Numbered from the stretch's first letter, positions 36,825 to 45,006 are shown. The stretch is DNA of 64,000 nt from JAXDMK01 sp963765955 (GCA_963765955.1 CAVXYA010000011.1:294767-358766); one strand, 5' to 3'. Notes: generated by a model from the sequence alone, not told the origin. Numbers and translations: made by a program.

Positions 36825-37326
36825 ATGGGCGATGACGAGGGGTTTCGGGGACCGCAGGTCTGCAAGATCGTCGGGCATCACGTACCGGCAGCTCGACTAC
36901 TGGGCCCGCACCGACCTGATCCGGCCGTCGATCGCCGACGCCAAGGGCAGCGGCACCCAGCGGCGCTACTCGTACCGTGACCTGGTCGAGCTCAAGGTCA
37001 TCAAGGGCCTGCTCGACGCCGGGGTGGCCCTGCAGTCGGCCCGCAAGGCGGTCGAGTACCTGCGCACGACCCTGGGCGACGACATCGCCTCCGCCACCCT
37101 CGTCACCGACGGGTCGGGCGCGGTGCTGGTGCGCACCGACGGCGAGCTGGTCGACCTGGTGCGCCGAGGCCAGGGCGTGCTGAGCATCGTGGCCCTGGGG
37201 GGCGTCAAGGAGGCCCTCGACGCGGCCATCCACGACCTGCCTTCATCCCCCGAGCGATCGCAGGCCGCCCACCCGGCGACCCCGTCGCCCGGACCCAGGG
37301 CCACCGCGGGCGGCGGAGGGGGCTAG
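36825..37326 (+). CDS. MerR-family regulator, second copy (one frameshift)
   Basis: About 166 residues after removing one extra base near 36874 (expected junction C-K-I-V-G-I-T-Y-R-Q). The MerR motif Y-R-Q-L-D-Y-W-A-R-T-D-L-I-R-P-S and R-R-Y-S-Y-R-D-L-V-E-L-K-V-I-K is followed by a dimer helix and a small C-terminal domain. ATG 36825 has AGAGAGG upstream. It matches the MerR gene that follows the bifunctional nuclease in mycobacteria. The last ~25 residues are low complexity. Confidence 0.9.
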
Positions 37327-37356
37327 GTCCTGACCACAGGGGGCGACACGGAGCCG

Positions 37357-37920
37357 GTGGCGGGCGAGCCGCCCGGTCATCCGGCGTCCGCCGAGACACG
37401 ACTGCCGGAGCCGGTGGGGGAGCCGAAGCCGGAGCCGCCCGTCCCGGGCCTGGCCGAGCCCGTGCCGGGCCTGCCGCACACGGCCATCCGGTTCGCCCAC
37501 AACTCCGAGCTGCAGTTCGCCAAGCTGCTCGACTTCTACGGCATCGCCTGGGAGTACGAGCCCCGGTCCTTCATCCTCGAGGCCGACCGCGAGGGCCGGC
37601 CCACCCAGGCCTTCACCCCCGACTTCTACCTGCCCGGCTACGACCTGTTCATCGAGATCACCACCATGAACCAGAACCTGGTCACCAAGAAGAACCGCAA
37701 GGCCCGCCGGCTGCGCGAGCTCTACCCCGACGTCCGGATCAAGGTCTTCTACCAGCGTGACTACCTGGCCCTGCTGGTGAAGTACGGGCTGGAGCCGCCG
37801 TCGCAGGACGTCCCCATCGACGAGTCGGTCGAGCCCCTGCCCCTGCGCTTCGACGATCCCGAGCGCGAAGCCGACGACGACGTCGGCCAGGAGGGTCGCC
37901 GGGGCCGCAAGCCGGCGTGA
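37357..37920 (+). CDS. Predicted PD-(D/E)XK-type nuclease
   Basis: 187 residues. After a Pro/Glu-rich 40-residue start, the core reads E-L-Q-F-A-K-L-L-D-F, W-E-Y-E-P-R-S-F, T-P-D-F-Y-L-P-G-Y-D-L-F-I-E-I-T and K-K-N-R-K, then D-V-R-I-K-V-F-Y-Q-R-D-Y. The E...P-D...E-I-T...K spacing fits a PD-(D/E)XK restriction-endonuclease-like fold. Its role is unknown. It sits 30 nt after the second MerR gene and its stop overlaps the phosphatase GTG (GTGA), so it is part of a housekeeping operon rather than a restriction system. The start codon is uncertain. Confidence 0.75.
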   Translation: MAGEPPGHPASAETRLPEPVGEPKPEPPVPGLAEPVPGLPHTAIRFAHNSELQFAKLLDFYGIAWEYEPRSFILEADREGRPTQAFTPDFYLPGYDLFIEITTMNQNLVTKKNRKARRLRELYPDVRIKVFYQRDYLALLVKYGLEPPSQDVPIDESVEPLPLRFDDPEREADDDVGQEGRRGRKPA

Positions 37921-38703
37921 CGTTCGGCCCCGACCTCACCCTCGCCCTCGAGCTGGCCGACGTCGCCGACGCCCTGAGCATGGCCCGCTTTCGGGCCACA
38001 GACCTGTTGGTGGACACCAAGCCCGACCTCACCCCCGTCAGCGAGGTCGACCACGCAGTGGAGGACGCGCTTCGCCGGCGCCTCGGCGTCGCCCGTCCCG
38101 GCCAGGCGATCATCGGCGAGGAGCGGGGCCAGGACTCGTGCGCGTCGAGCGCTGGGCAGCGGTGGATCGTCGACCCGATCGACGGCACCAAGAACTACGT
38201 GCGGGGGGTGCCCGTGTGGGCCACCCTCATCGCCCTCGAGCGCGACGGGCGGATGGTGGTCGGCGTGGTGTCGGCCCCCGCCCTCGGCCGGCGCTGGTGG
38301 GCGGCCCGGGGCGAGGGCGCCTGGGCCGACGGCCGTCCCATCCGCGTGTCCCGGGTGGCGGCGGTGGAGGACGCCTTCATCAGCTACGACGGGCTGGAGC
38401 GCTTCGACGCCACCCGGCCCGACGGGAAGCGTCACCGACGGCCGGTTGCTGCGCCTGGCCCAGCGCTGCTGGCGCAGCCGGGGCCTGGGCGACTTCTGGT
38501 CGCACGTGTTGGTGGCGGAGGGGGCGGTCGACATCGCGGCCGAGCCCGAGGTGTCCGTCTGGGACGTGGCCCCCATCCAGGTGATCGTGGAGGAGGCCGG
38601 CGGCCGCTTCACCAACCTCGAGGGCGAGGCCCGGGCCGACGGCGGCAGCGCGGTGTCCACCAACGGCCTGCTCCACGACGAGGTGCTGGCCGCCCTCCGT
38701 TAG
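37917..38703 (+). CDS. Inositol-monophosphatase-family phosphatase (HisN-like; one frameshift)
   Basis: About 261 residues after removing one extra base near 38427 (expected junction R-P-D-G-S-V-T-D-G-R). The metal-binding motifs are G-E-E-R-G, W-I-V-D-P-I-D-G-T-K-N-Y and, near the end, S-V-W-D-V-A-P. Actinobacterial proteins of this type often act as histidinol-phosphatase, others on inositol phosphates; sequence alone does not decide. GTG start overlaps the nuclease gene stop. Confidence 0.9.
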
Positions 38704-38731
38704 CTCCAGCCGGCTCAGTCCGAGTTGTCCC

Positions 38732-38740
38732 TGTGGATAA
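38732..38740 (-). promoter_or_regulatory. Perfect DnaA-box 9-mer
   Basis: TGTGGATAA is the exact complement of the DnaA box TTATCCACA. It lies between the phosphatase stop and the start of the M23 peptidase gene. A single copy, so not an origin by itself. It could regulate the peptidase gene or occur by chance. Confidence 0.35.
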
Positions 38741-38751
38741 CGCGGCTTACT

Positions 38752-40050
38752 GTGCCTGGTGTGGCTGATGTTCCTGGTGGGGCTCCCGTGGTCACCGGGC
38801 GAGGCGTGCGGCGGGCGTTGGCGGTGGTGGTGCTGGCCTGCCTCAGCCTCACCGGCAGCGAGGTGGGACGGGCGGGCGCGGGCGCGGGGGTGGCCGCCGG
38901 CGGGCGCGGACAGGCGTCGGGCGTCGCCGACGCCGGCGACCTGGCCTCGGCCAGCGAGGCCCGCCTGCTCGAGATGATCGAGGCGGCGGAGGCCCGGCGG
39001 CGGGAGATCGAGGCCCAGGCGTCCGGCGTCAACGCCGAGGTGGAGGACCTGCGCAGCGACCTCAACGCGGCCGAGGACCACCTGGCCGCCCTCCAGGCCC
39101 GCCAGTGGACGCTCGAGCACCGGCTGGAGGCGGCCAACCTCCAGCTCGACGAGGCTAGGGTCCACCGCCAGCAGTTGGCCATCGACGCCTACACCGGCCG
39201 CTCGAGCGCGCTGTCCTACGCCACGTCCCTGCTCTACGCCGACGATCTCGGGGCCCTGGCCGCCAAGCGGTCGTACGTGCACTTCCTGGGCAGCAGCCAG
39301 GCCGAGACCCTGGCCGAGGAGGAGGCCCTGCGGGACGAAGTCGAGGACCTGCTGGAGGAGATCGACGGCGTACGGCGGGAGATGAGCAGGAAGCGGGCGG
39401 GGGCGGTGGCCGACGCAGCCCAGGTGGAGCACGGCCAGCGGGTGCGGGTGGGGCTGTTGGAGGAGGCGGAGGCCGAGGTCGCGGCGCGGGACCAGCTGTT
39501 CGGCGAGGCCCGGACCCGCCAGGCCGAGTTCGATGCCGAGCTGGCCGCGCTGGCCGCCCAGTCCGACGCCGTGACCCAGACGCTGCGAGCCCGCCGGGGC
39601 CTGGCGGCCGAGTCGGCGTCGTCATCGGAGGCGGAGTCGGAGGCCTCGGCCGCGGCGTCGGGGGGCGAGCTCGGGCATCCGTTGCCCGGACACTCCCTGG
39701 GCTCGGCCTTCGGGCCCCGGGTGCACCCCGTCTTCGGGAGCGTCCGCATCCACACCGGCGTCGACATCGGCGCCGACGAGGGTGACCCGATCCACGCCGC
39801 CGACGACGGCGTGGTGGTCAGCGCCGGATGGCTGGGGGGCTACGGCAACGCCACCATCGTCGACCACGGAGGCGGGATCGCCACCCTCTACGGCCACCAG
39901 AGCCTCATCTCGGTCTCCGACGGGGAGCGGGTAAGCCGGGGCCAGGTCATCGGCCGGGTGGGCTGTACCGGCACCTGCACCGGCGACCACCTCCACTTCG
40001 AGGTCCGCATCGACGGCAACCCGGTGAACCCAGCGCCCTACATCACCTAA
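38752..40050 (+). CDS. Secreted coiled-coil M23 peptidase (EnvC/NlpD-like)
   Basis: About 432 residues. A signal segment (V-R-R-A-L-A-V-V-V-L-A-C-L-S-L) precedes a long coiled coil (about 75-290) and a Ser/Ala/Glu linker. The C-terminal LytM domain has H-P-V-F-G-S-V-R-I-H-T-G-V-D-I-G, V-D-H-G-G-G-I-A-T-L-Y-G-H and G-D-H-L-H-F-E-V-R, which supply the zinc ligands (H-x8-D and H-x-H). It either cuts peptidoglycan or activates amidases. The start is uncertain: GTG 38752, 38761 or a later GTG close to the signal segment. A hairpin follows the stop. Confidence 0.9.
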   Translation: MPGVADVPGGAPVVTGRGVRRALAVVVLACLSLTGSEVGRAGAGAGVAAGGRGQASGVADAGDLASASEARLLEMIEAAEARRREIEAQASGVNAEVEDLRSDLNAAEDHLAALQARQWTLEHRLEAANLQLDEARVHRQQLAIDAYTGRSSALSYATSLLYADDLGALAAKRSYVHFLGSSQAETLAEEEALRDEVEDLLEEIDGVRREMSRKRAGAVADAAQVEHGQRVRVGLLEEAEAEVAARDQLFGEARTRQAEFDAELAALAAQSDAVTQTLRARRGLAAESASSSEAESEASAAASGGELGHPLPGHSLGSAFGPRVHPVFGSVRIHTGVDIGADEGDPIHAADDGVVVSAGWLGGYGNATIVDHGGGIATLYGHQSLISVSDGERVSRGQVIGRVGCTGTCTGDHLHFEVRIDGNPVNPAPYIT

Positions 40051-40052
40051 CG

Positions 40053-40077
40053 ACTCGGGGGGCTCCGCCCCCCGAGT
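40053..40077 (+). terminator. Hairpin after M23 peptidase gene
   Basis: ACTCGGGGGG and CCCCCCGAGT form a perfect 10-bp stem, extendable by one C-G pair, starting 3 nt after the stop codon. It ends the long plus-strand block. Confidence 0.7.
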
Positions 40078-40100
40078 CCCCCGAAACTTCGAGTCAAAGG

Positions 40101-40122
40101 AGCTGCCGCCCTTCGGGCAGCT
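40101..40122. terminator. Second hairpin, T-rich tail
   Basis: AGCTGCC and GGCAGCT form a 7-bp stem with an 8-nt loop, followed by GTCTCTTGTT. Probably a back-up terminator for the plus-strand block. Confidence 0.45.
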
Positions 40123-40154
40123 GTCTCTTGTTCCGGCGTGCCGAAGCCGTCGGT

Positions 40155-40977
40155 TCAGCGGCGCGGTATCCACATGGGCAGGACCTCGCCGTCCTCGATC
40201 ACGGTCCCGCCGGGTAGCTCGCGGAATACGGTCCCGTGCTGAACCACAGGGCCGGGAGTCCGAGTTGCTCGACCCGGACGTGTTGGGTCGGGTGCCCGAC
40301 GACGAAGTTGTGGCACGCGAATGCGGCGTCCTGGTTAGCTGCGGCCGATAGTGACGGGCTCAAGCGTGCGCTTGCTGGACGCGGCTTGCTCGTGAGCACG
40401 AGTTGCTTGGCTGGGTCGAGCGGGGAAGCGAATCTCCTCGGCTATCTCCCTGCCGAAACCTTCGAACGCGTCACGATCGGATGGCGTGCGCCAGAGCACT
40501 AGCGGGGTGTCCGACGTGAGCGAACCGTTCCTTGCGGTCGTGCTCGACACACCACACGAACTGGGCGAGCCTCGGAGCGAGGTTTGTGACGGCGCGCAAC
40601 ATCATGTGCATCGAGAATTTCGGCGTAAGGATCGACCGGTCGCGCAGCGCGACGGAAGCGAAGTTCCAGGCCGCATCAACCTCGTTGTCAGGGGGCGTGA
40701 ACCCGAGGTGATGATCAGCGAGGTAGACGGCGACGACTTCGCGGGTGAGCTCTCGACCGTCGAGATATCCGGCCAACCGCTCGGGGAACAGTGTGCGCTC
40801 GCGCTGCTCCGGTGTGCGTGTCATCTGCAGAGCGAGGTAGACGGAGAGGATCTCGCGGCCGTCCGCCCCAGGCGAGGGTGCTTCCGAGGTGTTGTCGTTA
40901 TCTGTAGGAAGCCCTCGGCGTCCTTGACGAGCCGACGCTGCACGGAGGGGGGCCTCCGACTTGCCGTGGGGGACGTC
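40155..40977 (-). pseudogene. Remnant of a DUF4238 protein gene
   Basis: Pieces in three frames on the minus strand add up to the central and C-terminal parts of a DUF4238 protein: E-I-L-S-V-Y-L-A-L-Q-M-T-R-T-P-E-Q-R (about 40850-40800), the segment to R-A-V-T-N-L-A-P-R-L (about 40580), then L-T-S-D-T-P-L-V-L-W with E-E-I-R-F-P (about 40515-40440), then A-C-H-N-F-V-V-G-H-P (about 40320) and a C-terminus M-W-I-P-R-R before TGA. The usual N-terminal H-Y-V-P-x-F-x-L-R-x-F motif is absent, and sequence upstream has stops. At least three frame changes. DUF4238 function is unknown; the family often sits in mobile or defence-related regions. Clearly not functional as it stands. Confidence 0.65.
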
Positions 40978-41043
40978 TTACCTTGGGCCTACGTGAGCGT
41001 CATCGCCGCCGGGCCGGACTCCGCCGCCACCGTGAGTTCGCAT

Positions 41044-41061
41044 GCTTCGGCACACCGAAGC
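41044..41061 (-). terminator. Hairpin after nhaA
   Basis: GCTTCGG and CCGAAGC form a perfect 7-bp stem with loop CACA, about 27 nt beyond the nhaA stop on the minus strand. Confidence 0.45.
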
Positions 41062-41087
41062 CCTGCTCCGAGCCGAACGACGGACGC

Positions 41088-42422
41088 TCAGCCGTGCGAG
41101 TTGCCTCGGCAGGCTCTCGCCAGCAGCGCCGCGCCGAGCAAGGCGGCCACGGTGGACGCACCCAGCACACCGAGTTTGGCCGCGTCCTGGATCGCACCCG
41201 GCTCGAAGGCCAGCTCGGCGATGAACAACGAGACGGTGAAACCGATGCCGCCGATGGCGGCGATGCCCACGACCATGGCCCAGGTAGCCCCCTCGGGTAG
41301 GCGGCCGAGCCCGCACCGAACGGCCAGCCACGTCGCCGCCGATATTCCGACCACCTTGCCCACCACCAGGCCGAGCACCACGCCCACCGTCACACCGACC
41401 GTCGCCGGAGCATCGAAAGAATCGGCCTTGATCACGACCCCGGCGTTGGCCAGGGCGAAGAGCGGCACCACGGCGAAGCTCGTCCACGGGTGCAGCAGGT
41501 GCTCGAGCCGCTCGGCGGGCGAGACCGTGGTTCGAGCCAGGCGGTTCATGACGGCGAGCTCGGCCGGGCCGGGATCGTCGCTCAAGTCCCGTGCCCACTG
41601 GCGGGTGACCGCGGCCGGGCTGAGGGCCCGTGCCGGAGCGAGCAACCCGAGGGCCACCCCGGCGATGGTGGCATGGACACCCGATGCCTGCGTTGCCAGC
41701 CACACTCCGACGCCGAGCACCACATAGGGCGGCGTCCACACGACGCCCGCCCGCCGCATGACCAGCATCACGACGATGATCCCGGCCGCGGTGGCGATGA
41801 AAGCGGGCCGGATGTCGGTGGCGTAGAAGAGCGCGATCACCACGATGGCGCCGATGTCGTCGACGATGGCGAGGGTCAACAGGAAGAGCTTGAGTGACGC
41901 CGGCACCCGCGAACCCAGCAGGGCCACGACACCGATGGCGAAGGCGATGTCGGTGGCCATGGGAATGCCCCAGCCCTTGGCCCCGCCGCCGCCGACGGTC
42001 ACCAGGAGGAAGAGCAGGGCAGGGACCACCATGCCACCGAGGGCGGCGATGGCGGGCATGGCCGCCACCCGGGGCTCGCGCAGGTCGCCGTGGACGAGCT
42101 CTCGCTTGATCTCGAGGCCCACGACGAAGAAGAACAGGGCCATGAGCCCGTCGTTCACCCAGTGCCGGAGGTCCTCGACGAGCACGAACCGGCCCACGCC
42201 GACGGACAGCTCGGTGTGCCACAGCGCCTCGTAGGAACCGTGCCACGGCGAGTTGGCCCACACCAGCGCCACCACCGCAGCCACCAGCAAGACGAGCCCA
42301 CCGGCGGACTCGGTCGCCAGGAACTGGCGCAGGACTCGCGGCATCCGCCGCCCGGGAAGAGCTGCGCCGGGACCGGCCAGGTCGCCTCCGGGCCCGCCGT
42401 TGTCGGTCTCGCTGGTACCCAT
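41088..42422 (-). CDS. nhaA: Na+/H+ antiporter NhaA
   Basis: 444 residues, about 12 membrane helices. The ion-binding paired aspartates are in T-L-A-I-V-D-D-I-G-A-I, and the conserved G-L-E-I-K-R-E-L, M-A-T-D-I-A-F-A-I-G and F-A-L-A-N-A-G-V are all present. It exports Na+ for H+ and is intact. ATG 42422 has GAAGGAG upstream. It stands alone, flanked on both sides by decayed genes. Confidence 0.96.
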   Translation of the reverse strand: MGTSETDNGGPGGDLAGPGAALPGRRMPRVLRQFLATESAGGLVLLVAAVVALVWANSPWHGSYEALWHTELSVGVGRFVLVEDLRHWVNDGLMALFFFVVGLEIKRELVHGDLREPRVAAMPAIAALGGMVVPALLFLLVTVGGGGAKGWGIPMATDIAFAIGVVALLGSRVPASLKLFLLTLAIVDDIGAIVVIALFYATDIRPAFIATAAGIIVVMLVMRRAGVVWTPPYVVLGVGVWLATQASGVHATIAGVALGLLAPARALSPAAVTRQWARDLSDDPGPAELAVMNRLARTTVSPAERLEHLLHPWTSFAVVPLFALANAGVVIKADSFDAPATVGVTVGVVLGLVVGKVVGISAATWLAVRCGLGRLPEGATWAMVVGIAAIGGIGFTVSLFIAELAFEPGAIQDAAKLGVLGASTVAALLGAALLARACRGNSHG

Positions 42423-42599
42423 GGGCGTGCTCCTTCGGTCGCGTGGCTACACCGCCGACCAGGCTTCCCGGCTCACCCGCCACCGAAGTGGTTGCCCCCC
42501 ATCTTGGTGGCCCGGCGAGGACGGAGGGAAATCAACAGCGTCGGCCTGGGACCACGGGCCATCCGGGGCATCCCGGTCGGCAGGTCGAGCGTAATCGGT

Positions 42600-42920
42600 C
42601 GATGCGGGAGGCCGGCCCGGTGGGCGAGTCCCCGCACCACCCGGTCGAGGGCCTGGGTCGACAAGGCGGTCCCGTCGGCGCGGTCGAACAGTGGGTTGGC
42701 CCGCCGCGCTTGAGGGCTCGCCGTTCCCTGCCCGGCTGGACGCGTTCCGCCAGCCAGGCGTCGATGGCGCCGACGGTGGAGCGAGGCAGTGGGACGTCAC
42801 GGGTTTGACGGAAGAGGTCGCGGTCGAGCGGGTCGGACCACAGGTGGCGGCTCGGTGGAGCCAACGGGTGAACCCTCGCAGAGTGGAGAGCATCCGGGGC
42901 CACCGTTGCGTCCGACCAGC
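42600..42920 (-). pseudogene. Tyrosine recombinase/integrase remnant
   Basis: Minus-strand pieces in different frames read like a tyrosine recombinase. The end of the core-binding domain is L-S-T-L-R-G-F-T-R-W-L-H-R, then H-L-W-S-D-P-L-D-R-D-L-F-R. This jumps directly to R-D-V-P-L-P-R-S-T-V-G-A-I-D-A-W-L-A-E-R, and, in another frame, A-R-R-A-N-P-L-F-D-R-A-D-G-T-A-L-S-T-Q-A-L-D-R-V-V. The first half of the catalytic domain, with its first Arg, is missing, and the C-terminal H-x-L-R-H and Tyr segments are gone. An internal deletion plus frameshifts and truncation: a dead integrase. Confidence 0.65.
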
Positions 42921-43143
42921 GGACCTTGGCCGGCGGCCATGGCAACATCGAACCGAAACGTGTTGGCGCAGGATTCTTCATCTGGCTCCGTCAGGGTGGT
43001 GCCAGCGGTCCTCGAAGTCGATCGGGGCCCGCCCAGCGGAGCGGGAGCCGTGCGCGCCGCAATCGAATCGCCGGAGACGGCGCAGCGGTCTGCCGGCTCT
43101 TCGGCTCGCTCGAGCAGACCTGATGCGGCCACCTGGGGCGCCG

Positions 43144-43254
43144 ATGGCCGCGTGTGTCGCTTTCGAGGACGTCTACCTCGACCTCTCCGATGTCGCCTTC
43201 CTGGACTCGGCCGGCGTCGGAACCCTGGTCGCCGGCATCCGCCGGGTCCGGTAG
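43144..43254 (+). pseudogene. STAS-domain (anti-sigma factor antagonist) fragment
   Basis: The 36-residue frame ends V-Y-L-D-L-S-D-V-A-F-L-D-S-A-G-V-G-T-L-V, the conserved STAS strand-helix with the phosphorylatable Ser, then R-R-V-R and a TAG. Beyond the stop the frame continues A-G-G-D-V-H-A-P as expected for the family, until it runs into an unrelated fragment near 43275. The N-terminal half of the domain is missing. Confidence 0.6.
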
Positions 43255-43261
43255 GCCGGGG

Positions 43262-43525
43262 GCGACGTCCACGCCCCCGCGTCGACCAGCTCCTCGGTGA
43301 ACCCGGGAAAGATCTGCTCCAGCACCCGCTGGCCGCGAGCCAGGAGCGCGTGGGCGTGCCGGCCCTGCGGTGTGCCCTTCCTGTCCTTCGTGCCTTGGGG
43401 CAACGTGTCCCGGTCGACGACCACCACTTCGGGGCAGAAGTCGGTGAGGGCGGCCGCCGTCAGCAGGCCCGCCACCCCGCCCCCAGGACGACCGCGCGGC
43501 TGCCGGTCCGATCGCCGACCGACAT
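43262..43525 (-). pseudogene. FAD-dependent monooxygenase N-terminal fragment
   Basis: From ATG 43525: R-A-V-V-L-G-G-G-V-A-G-L-L-T-A-A-A-L (dinucleotide-binding motif, after restoring one lost G near 43475), then E-V-V-V-V-D-R-D-T-L-P and G-T-P-Q-G-R-H-A-H-A-L-L-A-R-G-Q, ending F-T-E-E-L-V-D-A-G-A. These are the first ~85 residues of a FAD-binding monooxygenase/geranylgeranyl-reductase-like protein of ~450. The rest is absent; the fragment abuts the STAS fragment. Confidence 0.65.
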
Positions 43526-43548
43526 CAGCAGGGCAGGTCCCGCCCGGG

Positions 43549-44100
43549 TCATGCGTCTGCGGTGTGGGTCCGGCCACCCATGTCGGCGCCGCTGGTGGTG
43601 AGGCCTCGGGGTGCGGTGGCCTCACGAACACCGTCGGAGCGCTCGGCGGAAAGTATGCGGGCTGCTCGCAGGGCGTCGTCGGCATCCGCGGCGAGGAGCT
43701 CGTAGCGGCCGGCGGCAAGCGACCGCGACGGCGGATGTCGGCTCCGCTTCGACAGCGCGTGGCCGATAAGACCGAGCCCGGCTCCGCTCAGAGCGCCGAT
43801 CAGGAAGCCGAGAAAGGCGAGAACCATCCAGGGGCCAATGGGATCGTCACGGTTGAACATCCCGAAGAACAGGATCAGCGACGCCCCGCTGAGCGCTCCG
43901 ATCTCGGCGCTGTCGATGAGGGTGGCGGCCCTCGGTGCAGGCTCGGGACTGCCGCGCACCAGGCGCAGGCCGTGGGCGACGACGGCCAGGTTCCCCACGG
44001 GGAACCCTCGGTCCGCCAGCCGGGCGACCGCGCCTTCCACCGCGGCATAGGTGCCGTACGAGTCGACCACGAACTGGGACCGGGCGCCGCTTTCGCTCAT
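43549..44100 (-). CDS. General stress protein 17M-like membrane protein
   Basis: 183 residues. The N-terminal domain (about 8-60: F-V-V-D-S-Y-G-T-Y-A-A-V-E-G-A-V-A-R-L, then N-L-A-V-V-A) is of the YflT/GSP17M type. Two membrane helices follow (about 80-130), ending in a Gly-rich hairpin, then a soluble tail with A-G-R-Y-E-L-L-A. ATG 44100 with AGGAGG upstream sets the start; the longer frame is rejected. In Bacillus such proteins belong to the sigma-B regulon; here the STAS genes nearby suggest a similar stress setting, by inference. Confidence 0.75.
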   Translation of the reverse strand: MSESGARSQFVVDSYGTYAAVEGAVARLADRGFPVGNLAVVAHGLRLVRGSPEPAPRAATLIDSAEIGALSGASLILFFGMFNRDDPIGPWMVLAFLGFLIGALSGAGLGLIGHALSKRSRHPPSRSLAAGRYELLAADADDALRAARILSAERSDGVREATAPRGLTTSGADMGGRTHTADA

Positions 44101-44218
44101 CTCGAACCTCCTGAGGGCAAGCCCTCGATGTCCGGGGGCCGTGCCCGTTGAACCGGCGCCGAGGTGGGAGCGCGTTCGGCGCTCCACACCCCGGCGCCAT
44201 GAGCTGCCGACGCCGTCC

Positions 44219-44482
44219 CTACCGGAGGGCACGGGTCTCGTAGCGGAAGGGAAGCACGAGCAGCGCGGCGGCCAGGACGGCGAGCACCAGCGACCCGAGC
44301 CAGCCGGTCTCGCCGAACAGGGCCCGGCCGGCCAGGCCCCCGATGAACGATCCGGCGATGCCGATCAGGATGGTGCTGAACACGCCGAGCGAGTCACGTC
44401 CCGGGACGAGCAATCGCGCCAGTGCACCGACGACCAGACCGGTCAACGCCAGTACGAGCAGGAACACCAACCAGTTCTCCAC
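44219..44482 (-). CDS. GlsB/YeaQ/YmgE family membrane protein
   Basis: 87 residues with three helices: L-V-F-L-L-V-L-A-L-T-G-L-V-V-G-A-L-A-R, then S-T-I-L-I-G-I-A-G-S-F-I-G-G and a third near the C-terminus. This is the transglycosylase-associated-protein family, a small stress-linked membrane protein of unclear role. ATG 44482 has AAGGAGG upstream. Same strand as the GSP17M-like and STAS genes. Confidence 0.88.
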   Translation of the reverse strand: MENWLVFLLVLALTGLVVGALARLLVPGRDSLGVFSTILIGIAGSFIGGLAGRALFGETGWLGSLVLAVLAAALLVLPFRYETRALR

Positions 44483-44588
44483 TTTGGCCTCCTTTGTGCC
44501 GAGCAGCTTTCTCTCGCGGCCTACCCACGACCTGTAACCGCACGGTCACCCCGGCGTCACCGGACGATCACGGTTCGCCGCCGGCGCC

Positions 44589-44670
44589 GGCCGGCTTTCA
44601 GCCCGCCATCTCGCCACTCTCGGCGTCGGCCGGACTTCAGCCCGCCATCTCGCCACTCTCGGCGTCGGCC
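44589..44670. repeat. 39-bp tandem duplication at STAS gene 3' end
   Basis: Two copies with a 39-bp period; a 35-bp core is identical (44597-44631 and 44636-44670). The gene-proximal copy holds the last codons and TGA (44637-44639) of the STAS gene, so the outer copy is a duplicate of the gene end. Confidence 0.85.
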
Positions 44671-45006
44671 AACAGCGCTCCGAGCGCCTCGTCGAACGTC
44701 GGCGCGGTGCGGATCATCCGGTCGAAACCGGGGACCTCGAAGAGGCGACGGACCGGCCCCCGGCCCACGCTGACGGCCAGATCGGACCCGCGTGCTCGCA
44801 ACTCCCTGAACCCGCACACGAGCGCCCCCACGCCGGCCGAGTCCATGAACGGCACGTCGTACAGGTCGATCACCGCCGCCGTGCCGTCGGGCAGGCGCCG
44901 CAGCGCCTGGCGCAGCTCGGCCGCGGTCGCGGCGTCGACGTCCCCCTGCAACCGCAGCGTCGATGTCCCGTCGACGAGAGGCTTCCTCGAGGGCGAATGT
45001 CTGCAT
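44637..45006 (-). CDS. STAS-domain protein, anti-sigma factor antagonist-like (one frameshift)
   Basis: About 122 residues after removing one extra base near 44988 (M-Q-T-F-A-L-E-E then P-L-V-D-G-T-S-T-L). The STAS fold is clear: L-R-L-Q-G-D-V-D-A-A-T-A-A-E-L, then V-I-D-L-Y-D-V-P-F-M-D-S-A-G-V-G-A-L, whose Ser is the usual phospho-switch, and R-R-L-F-E-V-P-G-F-D-R. ATG 45006 has GCGGAGG upstream. No anti-sigma factor or phosphatase is adjacent. Its 3' end is duplicated in tandem. Confidence 0.82.

Noticed and set aside
38732..38740. Replication origin
   Set aside because: Only one DnaA box, no AT-rich unwinding region, and no dnaA, dnaN or parAB genes.
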